Assembly (NCBI GenBank): GCA_900767695.1
Contig: CAAGAC010000088.1
Location: forward strand, 1-47,529
DNA from: an uncultured Succinivibrio sp.
Lineage (GTDB): Bacteria > Pseudomonadota > Gammaproteobacteria > Enterobacterales > Succinivibrionaceae
Reading direction: 5' to 3'
DNA: 47,529 nt
A program made the position numbers and the translations under genes. The notes beneath the pieces were generated by a model that made no database searches, was not told the origin of the DNA, and was given only the letters and a program-made list of their open reading frames with translations. Numbering within the stretch: position 1 is the first letter of the stretch; the number at the start of each line of letters is the position of its first letter. This document shows positions 27,519 to 35,864 of the stretch, in pieces.

Positions 27519-28721
27519 ATGCCTGATGAAAACAAAGTACGCATCATAGTAAACGGCGAGGCGGCGGAGTATGAACACTGGACCGATGTCAGCATCACCT
27601 CGGAGCTCAATACCTTGGCCCGCTCCTTCCAAGTAGGAACCACGGCCAGGCTTCCGCAATCCTCTACTCTCCTGCGCTCCTTTGAGCTCGGGGACGAAAT
27701 ACAAATCTACATAGGCAATGACCTGGTGCTCACAGGCTATGTTGATGCCTTGCCTATAAGCTACAACGCCACGAATGTGGCCGCCGCCATTGTGGGAAGA
27801 TCACGCACCGAGGACTTGGTAGACTGCTCCCCGGCTCCGCTGGGGCATGACTTTGCGGATACAGTGAACTCCGCCAAGTGGAGCGCTACCCGCTCCCCGG
27901 GGAACTTTGTCGACCCCGCCATTACCAAAGCCGCGATACAGTTTATCAGCGTTCCCTTAAAGCAGGCGGTGGCGCAGCTTATCGCCCCCTACGGCATTCA
28001 CCTTATCTGCGAGCCTGACGATGCCGTGGTAAACGGCAAGGTTAACTATACGGTCAGGGATGACGCGCCCATACTCAAGGCCCTGCAAAACCTTGTCGCC
28101 ACCACGGGGCTTTATTTCATCGACGATGAGTACGGCAACCTTAAGATCGTCGACCAAAAGAAGCGTGAGCGGTGTGCTGGATCTTTAAGCCTTGGGGAGA
28201 ACGTGCTCAGCGCCTCGGCCCAGTTTGACGGCTCGAAGAGATTTTCCAATTACTGGCTTAACTGCACAAAAAAGGGCTCGGACGGCCAAAGCGGCAAGGC
28301 GCTGCAGGCCATAGCGGAAAGCGCGGATCCCGAGATCAAGCGCTACCGTTTTCTCCGCAAGACCGACCAGAAGCAAAACGGCAAATATGACTCTACCGAG
28401 GCTGACTATCAAAAAGCCCAGTATTACAAAACCACCTACGAGGTCGCAGGCTGGCGCCAGCAAGGAAAAACGGGGGAGCTGTGGAAAGCCAATACGCTGG
28501 TTGCCATCCGGGACGATCTTCTCAACAACAGTCAGGAGATGCTTATCACCAAGGTAACCTATACGCTCTCTGACAACGGCATGCTTACCTCGCTGGAGTG
28601 CATACCGGCGGCGGGCTTCCGCCTTGAGAATGAGGCGGACACGCAGAAGACCGAGAAGAAAGCCAGGAGCTCTTCCTCGGCCTCGTGGTCAGATCTCGAT
28701 TTGGTAGGACCTTCGAAATGA
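27519..28721 (+). CDS. Mu gp44-like baseplate hub protein
   Basis: The 400-residue product resembles the phage baseplate hub family (Mu gp44, P2 gpD-like). It begins with a beta-rich domain (KVRIIVNGEAAEYEHWTDVSITSEL, FELGDEIQIYIGNDLVLTGYVD) and contains the typical VGRSRTEDLVDCS and a middle YGIHLICEPDD.., LQNLVATTGLYFIDDEYGNLKI. Hubs of this type sit at the tail tip and contact the spike. It looks full length. Its ATG directly follows the cargo terminator, with only AAAGGG of the hairpin as a possible ribosome-binding site. Its stop overlaps gp45 (ATGA). Confidence 0.8.
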   Translation: MPDENKVRIIVNGEAAEYEHWTDVSITSELNTLARSFQVGTTARLPQSSTLLRSFELGDEIQIYIGNDLVLTGYVDALPISYNATNVAAAIVGRSRTEDLVDCSPAPLGHDFADTVNSAKWSATRSPGNFVDPAITKAAIQFISVPLKQAVAQLIAPYGIHLICEPDDAVVNGKVNYTVRDDAPILKALQNLVATTGLYFIDDEYGNLKIVDQKKRERCAGSLSLGENVLSASAQFDGSKRFSNYWLNCTKKGSDGQSGKALQAIAESADPEIKRYRFLRKTDQKQNGKYDSTEADYQKAQYYKTTYEVAGWRQQGKTGELWKANTLVAIRDDLLNNSQEMLITKVTYTLSDNGMLTSLECIPAAGFRLENEADTQKTEKKARSSSSASWSDLDLVGPSK

Positions 28722-29251
28722 GCACCATAATAAAATCTACTGTAACGGGTTCCAAGCCCGAAAAAGAGCTGCGCGAATTGCAGACAAGCTATAACAAAAC
28801 CTCGGTGCAGTCGGATCTTGAGCATCTCGAGCCGTACGGCTTCACCTCCGAGCCCTTTGTAGACGGGGCTACCGATGCCTTGAATCTTTACTTCGATGAT
28901 GAGCGCAACCACGGCGTGGTGCTTAATGTGGCTGACCGCCGCTACCGCATCACCGATATGAAGGAAGGCGAGGTTGCGATCTATGACGACAAGGGGCGCA
29001 AGGTTTATTTAAAGCGCGACTGCATCGAGGTGGACGGGGTTAGCGACCCCATCAACGTCAAGACAGGCGCTCAGGTCAACATCACCGCCCCGACCGTGAA
29101 CATCACGGGCAATGTGAACATCACTGGCAAGGTTGCGACCTCAAGCACCATAAGCGCGGCAAGCGATGTCAGCGCCGGCGGCATTTCGCTTCAAGGCCAT
29201 ACCCACGGAGGCGTTAAGCCGGGCGACGGCAGTACTGGTGCTCCGCGATGA
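28718..29251 (+). CDS. Mu gp45-like baseplate spike protein (gpV family)
   Basis: The 177-residue product resembles the tail spike that punctures the outer membrane. An OB-fold-like part (NHGVVLNVADRRYRITDMKEGEVAIYDDKG) is followed by a repetitive beta-helix with VNITAPTVNITGNVNITGKV. The C-terminal apex has HTHGG, the HxH motif that binds iron at the spike tip. The ATG at 28718 overlaps the gp44 stop; a longer frame from 28685 is unlikely. The fold elements and neighbour order agree with Mu gp45. Confidence 0.85.
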   Translation: MSTIIKSTVTGSKPEKELRELQTSYNKTSVQSDLEHLEPYGFTSEPFVDGATDALNLYFDDERNHGVVLNVADRRYRITDMKEGEVAIYDDKGRKVYLKRDCIEVDGVSDPINVKTGAQVNITAPTVNITGNVNITGKVATSSTISAASDVSAGGISLQGHTHGGVKPGDGSTGAPR

Positions 29252-29511
29252 ACATACCGCTTTCATCCCGCCCCGTCTGCAGGTACATATGCGGACGCTG
29301 GACAGTCGCAAAGGCTCGCATCCTGCTAAAAGGGCGCTCTGTGGAAATGGGGCGCGTTCTTTTTGACTGCGACGATTTAACCGCCATCGTGGGCTGCGCC
29401 GCCTTCGGCTATGAGCACGCGGGACAGATCCTGGTTTTCGACTTCTCCGCAAGTCATCTATGCCCTAACCAGCTTGAGAGGATTTTACGATTTTATGAAC
29501 ATGCTGATTAA
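29248..29511 (+). CDS. Small prophage protein of unknown function
   Basis: The 87-residue frame starts at an ATG overlapping the gp45 stop (ATGA) and ends 17 bases into gp46. It reads CRYICGRWTVAKARILLKG, then VLFDCDDLTAIVGCAAFGYEHAG. I do not recognise a family. The overlaps at both ends and its place in the tail operon support a real gene; the sequence alone is weak. Confidence 0.5.
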   Translation: MNIPLSSRPVCRYICGRWTVAKARILLKGRSVEMGRVLFDCDDLTAIVGCAAFGYEHAGQILVFDFSASHLCPNQLERILRFYEHAD

Positions 29512-29881
29512 CGGCCGAAAGCTTGAAGCCAATCTTGATGACGGCTTGGGCCGCGCCGTTGTGATCTCGTTGTTCTCGTGGAAACGAGCCGATAGCGGCG
29601 ACACCTACGACGGCACAAATAAATTCGGATGGTGGGGCGATACCTACTCCGGCTATCAGATCGGCTCCAAGCTTTGGCAGTATCTACGGCGCAGTCTCAC
29701 CGCCGAAACCATGCTTGAGATCAAGGAAGAATGCGAAAACGCTCTGCAATGGCTCGTGGATGCGGGCGCGTGCGGCTTGGTTGAAGTCGAGGTTGAGCGC
29801 GGTGATTCAAACCGTCTCAATCTCTTGGTAAAGCTCGAGGTTTCGGGCAAAAACATTTCATACGGGTTTGAAGGCATATGA
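29495..29881 (+). CDS. Mu gp46-like baseplate protein
   Basis: The 128-residue product fits the phage GP46 family: a short start, then LDDGLGRAVVISLFSWKRA, a W/G-rich stretch (KFGWWGDTYSG), GSKLWQYLRRSLTAETMLEIKEECENALQWLV, and a final EVEVERGD...LLVKLEVSG. This protein helps assemble the baseplate wedge. Starts at 29495 and 29501 are both possible; the frame open from 29411 overlaps the preceding gene too far. The stop overlaps the gp47 ATG. Confidence 0.8.
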   Translation: MNMLINGRKLEANLDDGLGRAVVISLFSWKRADSGDTYDGTNKFGWWGDTYSGYQIGSKLWQYLRRSLTAETMLEIKEECENALQWLVDAGACGLVEVEVERGDSNRLNLLVKLEVSGKNISYGFEGI

Positions 29882-30006
29882 ATTTCATTCGTCCCTCCTT
29901 GGCAGACATCGTGCAGCGTATTTCCGAGGATGCGCAGTCAAGGCTTGCAGCCGAACGATGCGAGTTGCGGAAAAGAGGATCGAGCAGGCTGAAAAAACAT
30001 CTTTGA
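29878..30006 (+). pseudogene. Mu gp47-like baseplate J protein, first 42 codons only
   Basis: A frame begins at an ATG overlapping the gp46 stop and reads MNFIRPSLADIVQRISEDAQ, then SRLAAERCELRKRGSSRL before a stop at 30004-30006. The start 'RPSL..IV.RI..D..SRL' matches the N-terminus of gp47/baseplate J proteins. The rest of the gene, normally over 300 codons, is gone, so this is the right end of the prophage remnant. The next 140 bases show no gene. Confidence 0.65.
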
Positions 30007-30147
30007 GATGCGCTCTGGGCGTTGAATGATGCTGGACGGCGCTATCCCGCGCCCAGGAGCGGCAGGGCGTGGCAGGGGCGCGATGGAGCGCTGGACCTGG
30101 GGTTGGTCAGTGGATTTTGAAGGCCCCGATCTGGTTTTCAAAAATAC

Positions 30148-30175
30148 TTGTAAAGCCTTTTTTGGCTGGTATAAT
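30148..30175 (+). promoter_or_regulatory. Promoter of tRNA-Arg
   Basis: TTGTAA (30148-30153), a 16-bp spacer ending in TGG, and a perfect TATAAT (30170-30175), so both a -35 and an extended -10. Transcription would start near 30183, about 23 bp before the tRNA. Confidence 0.8.
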
Positions 30176-30205
30176 GTGCCAACGTAAAAACGTCGCAAGG
30201 CGCAT

Positions 30206-30282
30206 GCACCTGTAGCTCAGCTGGATAGAGTACTCGGCTACGAACCGATTGGTCGGGGGTTCGAATCCCTCCAGGTGCGCCA
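30206..30282 (+). tRNA. tRNA-Arg(ACG)
   Basis: The 77-nt gene has acceptor arms GCACCTG and CAGGTGC, discriminator G and encoded CCA. The anticodon loop is CTACGAA, giving ACG (read as ICG). The T-loop is TTCGAAT. The anticodon stem CTCGG/CCGAT has a terminal C-T mismatch at 27-43 where E. coli tRNA-Arg has C-G; the other four pairs are intact. In E. coli several copies of this tRNA follow tRNA-Ser(GCU). Confidence 0.95.
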
Positions 30283-30421
30283 CCTCCGTTTTCCCCCGCT
30301 TTTCCAAACAGCCTCTCCACACAAAACCCCTGTTTTTTCCACAGCCATCCCGCATCCGCAAGCCTTTTGCGCGGTTTCAAATGCCCCCAAACTGCTCTAT
30401 CATGTGCGGGTACTGGGCGCA

Positions 30422-30444
30422 CGCCGCCGCTCTTTGCGGCGGCG
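30422..30444. repeat. GC-rich hairpin in the dnaB leader
   Basis: CGCCGCCGC (30422-30430) and GCGGCGGCG (30436-30444) form a 9-bp stem with loop TCTTT, 34 bp before the dnaB start. No T-run follows. It could end the tRNA-Arg transcript or fold in the dnaB leader. No other gene is seen between 30283 and 30477. Confidence 0.4.
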
Positions 30445-30477
30445 CGGCCAACTCGTTGGGATCACGGAGAAAAAAGC

Positions 30478-31932
30478 ATGCCGTCACAGGACAGAGGGCA
30501 GGATCAGGCCAAGATCAGGGCCGTTCCGGCCAATGACGACGCCGAGAGGCGCTTCCTGGGATCCGTCATGATCGACGGCTCGGCCCTCGAGCGCGTGACC
30601 CGCGAGATCGGCCTGATGAAGGAGGAGGCTTTCTTCAGCAAGCGCAACCGCCTCGTCTACCACGCGATCCTCGAGCGCGCCGAGTCCTCCTCGAACTTCG
30701 ACCCCACCATCATCAGCGCCTGGCTTGAGAGCAACGGGCACCTCGAGGAGGCAGGCGGCAACGGCTACCTCTCCTCGCTGATGAACACCGGCGCCGATCC
30801 CTCGTCGGCCCCCGAGTACGCGAGGATCATCTCCGAGTGCTACAAGCGCCGCCAGATCATCGCCCTTGCCGGCGAGGTGACGCAGAGCGCCTACGAACCC
30901 GACGGCCGCGAGGCCGACATGCTCTTCAACGAGGCCCAGAGCAAGTTCTACGACGCCGCCGAGGCCAACCGCGGCGAGGACGCTGGCCGCCCGCGCCCGA
31001 TGATCGAGGTCACCGGCGACGTCATCCAGCGCATCCGCGAGAACATGCACTCGGGATCGAGGATGCGCGGCGTTGCAAGCGGCTTCCGCGAGCTCGACGA
31101 GCTCACTTTGGGGCTTCAGGGCGGCACGCTCAACATCATCGCCGCCCGCCCGGGCGTGGGAAAGACCTCGTTCGCGATGAACATCGTCGAGAACATCGTG
31201 CTCAACCCCGACGTGAATAAGCCAGGACTGGTCTTCTCGCTCGAGATGCCGTCGGAGAGCATCGCGCTGCGCATGCTCTCCAACTTCGGGCAGGTGCCGA
31301 TGCAGAACCTCGTCAACGGCGAGGTGCCGGTCTCAGGATGGGATCGCATCATGGGCAAGATGAGGCTGCTCTCGGTCGAGCGCGAGGATCACAAGGGCAC
31401 CTTCGACAAGCTCTTCATCGACGACTCGGGATCGGTAACGCCTGCGGAGCTTCGCGCCCGCGCAAGGGAGATAGCCGAGATAAACGGCGGCCTCTCGGTG
31501 ATCATGGTGGACTACCTCCAGCTCATGAAGGGCGACTCGGACAGCGCCGAGAACCGCGCCCTGGAGCTGGGCTCCATCTCGAGGAGCCTGAAGCTCCTCT
31601 CCAAGGAGCTCGACGTCCCGGTGCTCGCGCTCTCGCAGCTAAACCGCGAGGTCGAGTCGCGCAAGGATCACCGCCCGATGAACTCCGATCTGCGCGAGTC
31701 AGGCTCATTGGAGCAGGACGCCGATCTCATCATGTTCCTGCACCGCGAGGCGCTCTACCACGAGCGCACCGAGGAGTCGGCCGACGACGGCAGGGCGCTG
31801 CTCATCGTCAGCAAGAACCGCAACGGCGCCCTCAAGGACATCGAGCTCCAGTTCATCGGCGAGTACACCTCGTTCTACGACAAGGAGCAGCCGGTGGGCG
31901 ACGTCCCGCCCCCGCCGGACGATCCCCAGTAG
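30478..31932 (+). CDS. dnaB: Replicative DNA helicase DnaB
   Basis: DnaB is the hexameric helicase that unwinds DNA at the replication fork and recruits primase. The 484-residue protein (E. coli 471) has the N-terminal collar domain (DDAERRFLGSVMIDG), the RecA-like domain with Walker A ARPGVGKTS near residues 222-230, Walker B VIMVDYLQLM and ALSQLNREVE, and a short Pro-rich C-terminus. I chose the ATG at 30478 (MPSQDRGQ) because GGAGA lies eight bases upstream; the frame from 30367 has no homology. alr follows, as in E. coli. Confidence 0.97.
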   Translation: MPSQDRGQDQAKIRAVPANDDAERRFLGSVMIDGSALERVTREIGLMKEEAFFSKRNRLVYHAILERAESSSNFDPTIISAWLESNGHLEEAGGNGYLSSLMNTGADPSSAPEYARIISECYKRRQIIALAGEVTQSAYEPDGREADMLFNEAQSKFYDAAEANRGEDAGRPRPMIEVTGDVIQRIRENMHSGSRMRGVASGFRELDELTLGLQGGTLNIIAARPGVGKTSFAMNIVENIVLNPDVNKPGLVFSLEMPSESIALRMLSNFGQVPMQNLVNGEVPVSGWDRIMGKMRLLSVEREDHKGTFDKLFIDDSGSVTPAELRARAREIAEINGGLSVIMVDYLQLMKGDSDSAENRALELGSISRSLKLLSKELDVPVLALSQLNREVESRKDHRPMNSDLRESGSLEQDADLIMFLHREALYHERTEESADDGRALLIVSKNRNGALKDIELQFIGEYTSFYDKEQPVGDVPPPPDDPQ

Positions 31933-31968
31933 CGCAGGATTAGAAAGAACAGTTTTTCAGGATTGAAG

Positions 31969-33057
31969 ATGAAACCCATATCAGTAACCATCGACACCGG
32001 AGCGCTGGTAGCGAACTTCAGGCGCATCAGGAAAATGGCCCCCGACTCCAGGCACGTCGCGGTGGTCAAGGCCAACGCCTACGGGCACGGCCTCGTGAAG
32101 TGCGCGAAGGTGCTCGAGAGCGAGGCCGACGCCTTCGCCGTCTCGCGCATCGACGAGGCGGTGATCCTGAGGGACGCGGGGATCAAGAAGCCCATCGTGC
32201 TGCTCGAGGGGTTCTTCAACGAGGATGATGTTGAGACCATCTCAAGGCTCTCGCTGCACACCGCCGTGCACGATCTCTTCCAGGCGCGGGCGATTGCCAG
32301 GGCGAAGGTGGAGAAGCCCGTGCACTGCTGGGTCCAGGTCGACATCGGCATGCACCGCCTGGGATCGGACGATCCAAAGGAGATAGCCGAGATCAAGTCA
32401 GTGCTCGAGGCAACTCCCAACGCCCAGAAGCCCCTTGGCCTCATCTCCCACCTCTCGGTCGCCGACACCCCCTCCGAGGACGCCTACAACCAGACCGAGC
32501 AGGACAACTTCTTCCGGATCGCAGAGGATCTCGGGTTTGACGGCGACTACTGCCTTGGCAACTCCGCGGGGATCTGCAAGTGGGAGCGCTCCCACACCTC
32601 CTGGGTGCGCCCGGGGATCATCATGTACGGGATCTCGCCCTTCGAGGACCAGACCGGAAAGGATCTGGGCCTTGCCCCGGTCATGACCCTCAAGAGCTCG
32701 ATCATCGCCATCCACCACATCAGGAAGGGCGACAAGGTAGGCTACGGCGCAGCCTTCGTCGCCCCGCGCGACACCGTGCTCGGCGTGGTCTCCGCAGGCT
32801 ACGGCGACGGCTACCCGCGCACGGCCGACAACGGCACCCCAGTGCTCGTGAACGGCCGCATCGTCCCGACCGCGGGCCACGTCTGCATGGACATGCTCTT
32901 TGTGGACCTGGGACCGGGGGCGACCGACAAGGTGGGCGATCCCGTCGAGCTCTGGGGACCCGATCTTCCGGTCGAGCACGTCGCCATCCACGCCCACACC
33001 ATCCCCTACGAGCTCGTCTGCAGGATCATGCCCCGCGTCGAGGTCGGCTACGTCTGA
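31969..33057 (+). CDS. alr: Alanine racemase
   Basis: Alr converts L- to D-alanine for peptidoglycan, using PLP. The PLP lysine is Lys34 in VVKANAYGHG, and the second catalytic residue is the Tyr of KVGYGAAF near residue 253. The 362-residue length matches the family (E. coli 359). The ATG at 31969 has AGGA six bases upstream; a TTG two codons earlier is less likely. It lies 36 bp after dnaB, in the conserved dnaB-alr order. Confidence 0.96.
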   Translation: MKPISVTIDTGALVANFRRIRKMAPDSRHVAVVKANAYGHGLVKCAKVLESEADAFAVSRIDEAVILRDAGIKKPIVLLEGFFNEDDVETISRLSLHTAVHDLFQARAIARAKVEKPVHCWVQVDIGMHRLGSDDPKEIAEIKSVLEATPNAQKPLGLISHLSVADTPSEDAYNQTEQDNFFRIAEDLGFDGDYCLGNSAGICKWERSHTSWVRPGIIMYGISPFEDQTGKDLGLAPVMTLKSSIIAIHHIRKGDKVGYGAAFVAPRDTVLGVVSAGYGDGYPRTADNGTPVLVNGRIVPTAGHVCMDMLFVDLGPGATDKVGDPVELWGPDLPVEHVAIHAHTIPYELVCRIMPRVEVGYV

Positions 33058-33095
33058 TCGGCGCTGGCGCGCGGCGCATGGCGCCGCCGCGCCTC

Positions 33096-33104
33096 TGCTA
33101 TAAT
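33096..33104 (+). promoter_or_regulatory. Extended -10 promoter of prfB
   Basis: TGC (33096-33098) precedes a perfect TATAAT (33099-33104), 38 bp before the prfB GTG. No -35 is evident, as at pyrG. Confidence 0.55.
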
Positions 33105-33142
33105 CGTTTGCTTACCATCCCACCCATAATCAGGAATCAAAA

Positions 33143-34241
33143 GTGCAGGAAACAATTTCAGTAAAGGAGCGCGTGGCGCAGCTCAAGGAGCGCGCCGACG
33201 CGCTCAGGGGGTATCTTTGACCTGCGGGCCAAGCAGGAGCGGCTTGAGGAGGTGAACGGCCTCCTTGAGGATCCCAACCTCTGGAACACCCCCGAGAAGG
33301 CCCAGGAGCTCGGGCGCGAGAAGACCTTGCTCGAGTCGGTGGTCAACCGCTTCAAGGCCCTCGACCAGGGCTTTGAGGACATCCTCACCTTAGAGGAGAT
33401 GTCCGCCGAGGACAACGATCCCGAGAGCCACGCCGAGGCCGAGCGCGAGTGCGGGGAGCTTGACGAGACCCTCACCTCGCTTGAGATGGAGCGCATGTTC
33501 TCAGGCCCCCACGACAACGATCCCTGCTACATGGACATCCAGTCCGGCTCGGGCGGCACCGAGGCCCAGGACTGGGCCGAGATGGTGATGCGCATGTACC
33601 TCAAGTACGCCGAGAAGAAGGGCCTGACCTCCACCGTCACCGAGCTCTCCGAGGGCGAGGTCGCCGGCATCAAGTCCGCCACCATCAAGTTCACCGGCGA
33701 GCACGCCTACGGGCTGCTGCGCACCGAGACCGGCGTCCACCGCCTCGTGCGCAAGTCGCCGTTCGACTCCAACAACCGCCGCCACACCTCGTTCTGCTCG
33801 GCGTTCGTGTACCCAGAGGTCGACGACAACATCGACATCGAGATCAACCCCGCCGACCTCAAGACCGACGTCTACCGCTCCTCGGGCGCCGGCGGCCAGC
33901 ACGTCAACAAGACCGAGTCGGCGGTGCGCATCACGCACATCCCCACCGGCATCGTGGTGACCTGCCAGAACGAGCGCTCCCAGTTCCAGAACCGCGAGCA
34001 GGCCATGAAGCAGCTGAGGGCGAAGCTCTACCAGATGGAGCTCTCCAAGCGCATGGCCGAGCAGAAGGCCGTCGAGGACAGCAAGTCGGACATCGGCTGG
34101 GGAAGCCAGATCCGCTCCTACGTGCTCGACGACGCCCGCATCAAGGATCTGCGCACCGGCATCGAGTGCCGCGACACCCAGAAAGTCCTAAACGGCGATC
34201 TGGACCAATTCATCGAAGCCAGCCTCAAGTCCGGGCTGTAA
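33143..34241 (+). CDS. prfB: Peptide chain release factor 2, with programmed +1 frameshift
   Basis: RF2 ends translation at UGA and UAA. The first frame has 25 codons from GTG 33143 to the in-frame TGA at 33218-33220, in the classic slippery context AGGGGGTATCTTTGAC (SD-like AGGGGG, then CTT TGA). Skipping T33218 continues into the main frame and gives 365 residues, exactly the E. coli length. The stop-codon motif SPF and the catalytic GGQ at residues 250-252 are present; residue 246 is Ser. Low RF2 favours the shift, so the factor controls its own synthesis. AGGA lies seven bases before the GTG. lysS follows after 19 bp. Confidence 0.97.
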
Positions 34242-34260
34242 TCAAAGGAATATAGAAGCC

Positions 34261-35802
34261 ATGTCACAGGAAAACCAGGAACAGGAAAAGACCGAGAACC
34301 TCAACAGCGTGATGCAGGAACGCCGCGACAAGCTCGAGGCGCTCAGGCAGAAGGGCCAGGCCTACCCCAACGACTTCCGCCGCAACGCGACCTCGGGCGA
34401 CGTCAGGGCCAAGTGCGGCGACAAGGACGCCGCCACCCTCGAGGCCGAGAACAACGAGTTCGCGATCGCGGGCCGCCTGATGACCCGCCGCATCATGGGC
34501 AAGGCGTCGTTCGCGACCATCCAGGACATGGACGGGAAGATCCAGATCTACGTCTCCCGCGACGATCTTCCCGAGGGGCAGTACCAGGATCTCTTCAAGA
34601 AGCTCGACCTGGGCGACATCATCGGCCTCACCGGCGTCGCGTTCCGCACCCGCACCGGCGAGCTGACTATCCACGCCAAGTCGCTGCGCCTGCTCACCAA
34701 GGCCCTGCGCCCGCTGCCAGAGAAGTTCAAGGGACTCACCGATCAGGAGGCCCGCTGCCGCCAGCGCTACCTCGACCTCATCGCCAACGAGTCCTCGCGC
34801 CGCACCTTCCAGATCCGCACCAAGATCGTCTCCTTCCTGAGGAGCTACATGGACGGCCTGCGCTTCATGGAAGTCGAGACCCCGATGATGCACTCCATCC
34901 CCGGCGGCGCCAACGCCAAGCCGTTCGTTACCCACCACAACGCGCTGGACATGGACATGTACATGCGCATCGCCCCGGAGCTCTTCCTGAAGCGCCTGGT
35001 GGTCGGCGGCTTCGAGCGCGTCTACGACATGAACCGCTGCTTCCGCAACGAGGGCATCGACGTGCGCCACAACCCCGAGTTCACGACCATCGAGTTCTAC
35101 ATGGCCTACCACGACTACCATGACCTCATCGACCTGACCGAGGACATGTTCAGGAAGATGTCGAAGGCCGTGCTCGGCACCACCAGGATCCACTACGGCA
35201 AGGAAGGCGAGGAGGGACTCGACATCGACTTCGAGAAGCCCTTCGACCGCCTGACCATGAAGGAGTCCATCGTCAAGTACGGCGACGGCATCACCATGGA
35301 GGATCTCGAGGACGAGGCGAAGGCGAAGGCCTGGTGCGAGAAGCTCCACTGCGAGATGAAGGAAGGCTGGACGCTTGGCAACTACATCGCCGCGCTCTTT
35401 GACGAGCTTGTCGAGGAGCACCTCCAGCAGCCGACCTTCATCACCAGCTATCCCGCCGAGATCTCCCCGCTTGCGCGCAGGAACGATCAGGATCCGGCCT
35501 TCACCGACCGCTTCGAGTTCTTCATCGGCGGGCGCGAGCTGGGCAACGGCTTCTCCGAGCTCAACGATCCTGACGATCAGGCGGCCCGCTTCCGCGCCCA
35601 GGCCGAGGCCAAAAAGCACGGCGACGACGAGGCCATGTATTATGATGCTGATTACATCACCGCCCTGCAGCACGGCCTCCCGCCTACTGCAGGCGAAGGC
35701 ATCGGCATCGACAGGGTGGTCATGCTGTTCACCAACAGCTCCACCATCCGCGACGTGATCCTCTTCCCGACGCTCAGGCCGTCGGCGAACCAGGGCATCT
35801 GA
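34261..35802 (+). CDS. lysS: Lysyl-tRNA synthetase (class II)
   Basis: LysS charges tRNA-Lys. The 513-residue protein (E. coli 505) has an N-terminal OB-fold anticodon-binding domain (IAGRLMTRRIMGKASFATIQDMDGKIQIYV), and class II motifs: motif 1 ending in VETPMM, motif 2 FRNEGIDVRHNPEFT, and motif 3 GEGIGIDRVVM near the end. It follows prfB as in most gammaproteobacteria and is probably co-transcribed with it. Confidence 0.97.
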   Translation: MSQENQEQEKTENLNSVMQERRDKLEALRQKGQAYPNDFRRNATSGDVRAKCGDKDAATLEAENNEFAIAGRLMTRRIMGKASFATIQDMDGKIQIYVSRDDLPEGQYQDLFKKLDLGDIIGLTGVAFRTRTGELTIHAKSLRLLTKALRPLPEKFKGLTDQEARCRQRYLDLIANESSRRTFQIRTKIVSFLRSYMDGLRFMEVETPMMHSIPGGANAKPFVTHHNALDMDMYMRIAPELFLKRLVVGGFERVYDMNRCFRNEGIDVRHNPEFTTIEFYMAYHDYHDLIDLTEDMFRKMSKAVLGTTRIHYGKEGEEGLDIDFEKPFDRLTMKESIVKYGDGITMEDLEDEAKAKAWCEKLHCEMKEGWTLGNYIAALFDELVEEHLQQPTFITSYPAEISPLARRNDQDPAFTDRFEFFIGGRELGNGFSELNDPDDQAARFRAQAEAKKHGDDEAMYYDADYITALQHGLPPTAGEGIGIDRVVMLFTNSSTIRDVILFPTLRPSANQGI

Positions 35803-35838
35803 GGTTTCCCGCAGGCTAAGGCCTCGGCAGCATGGAGG

Positions 35839-35859
35839 GCGCCCCAGGCGGGCGCTTTT
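35839..35859 (+). terminator. Terminator-like hairpin abutting the dapA start
   Basis: GCGCCC (35839-35844), loop CAGGC, GGGCGC (35850-35855), then TTTT. It lies 36 bp after the lysS stop and ends six bases before the dapA ATG, so it can end prfB-lysS transcripts but also covers the dapA leader. Confidence 0.7.
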
Positions 35860-35864
35860 AAGAT

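Larger units (their letters stand above)
26222..30006 (+). mobile_element. Mu-like prophage remnant (tail and baseplate genes)
   Basis: Five consecutive genes follow the Mu tail order: gp43 fragment, gp44, gp45, gp46 and the first 42 codons of gp47, with one extra small gene between gp45 and gp46 and a cargo gene between gp43 and gp44. Several junctions are ATGA overlaps (28718, 29248, 29878), typical of phage. Codon use is less GC-rich than in the flanks, with many CTT, TTT and AAA codons. Transposase, head, lysis and tail-fibre genes are missing, and both ends stop inside genes, so the element is dead as a phage. I could not recognise terminal repeats or a target duplication. Confidence 0.8.
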
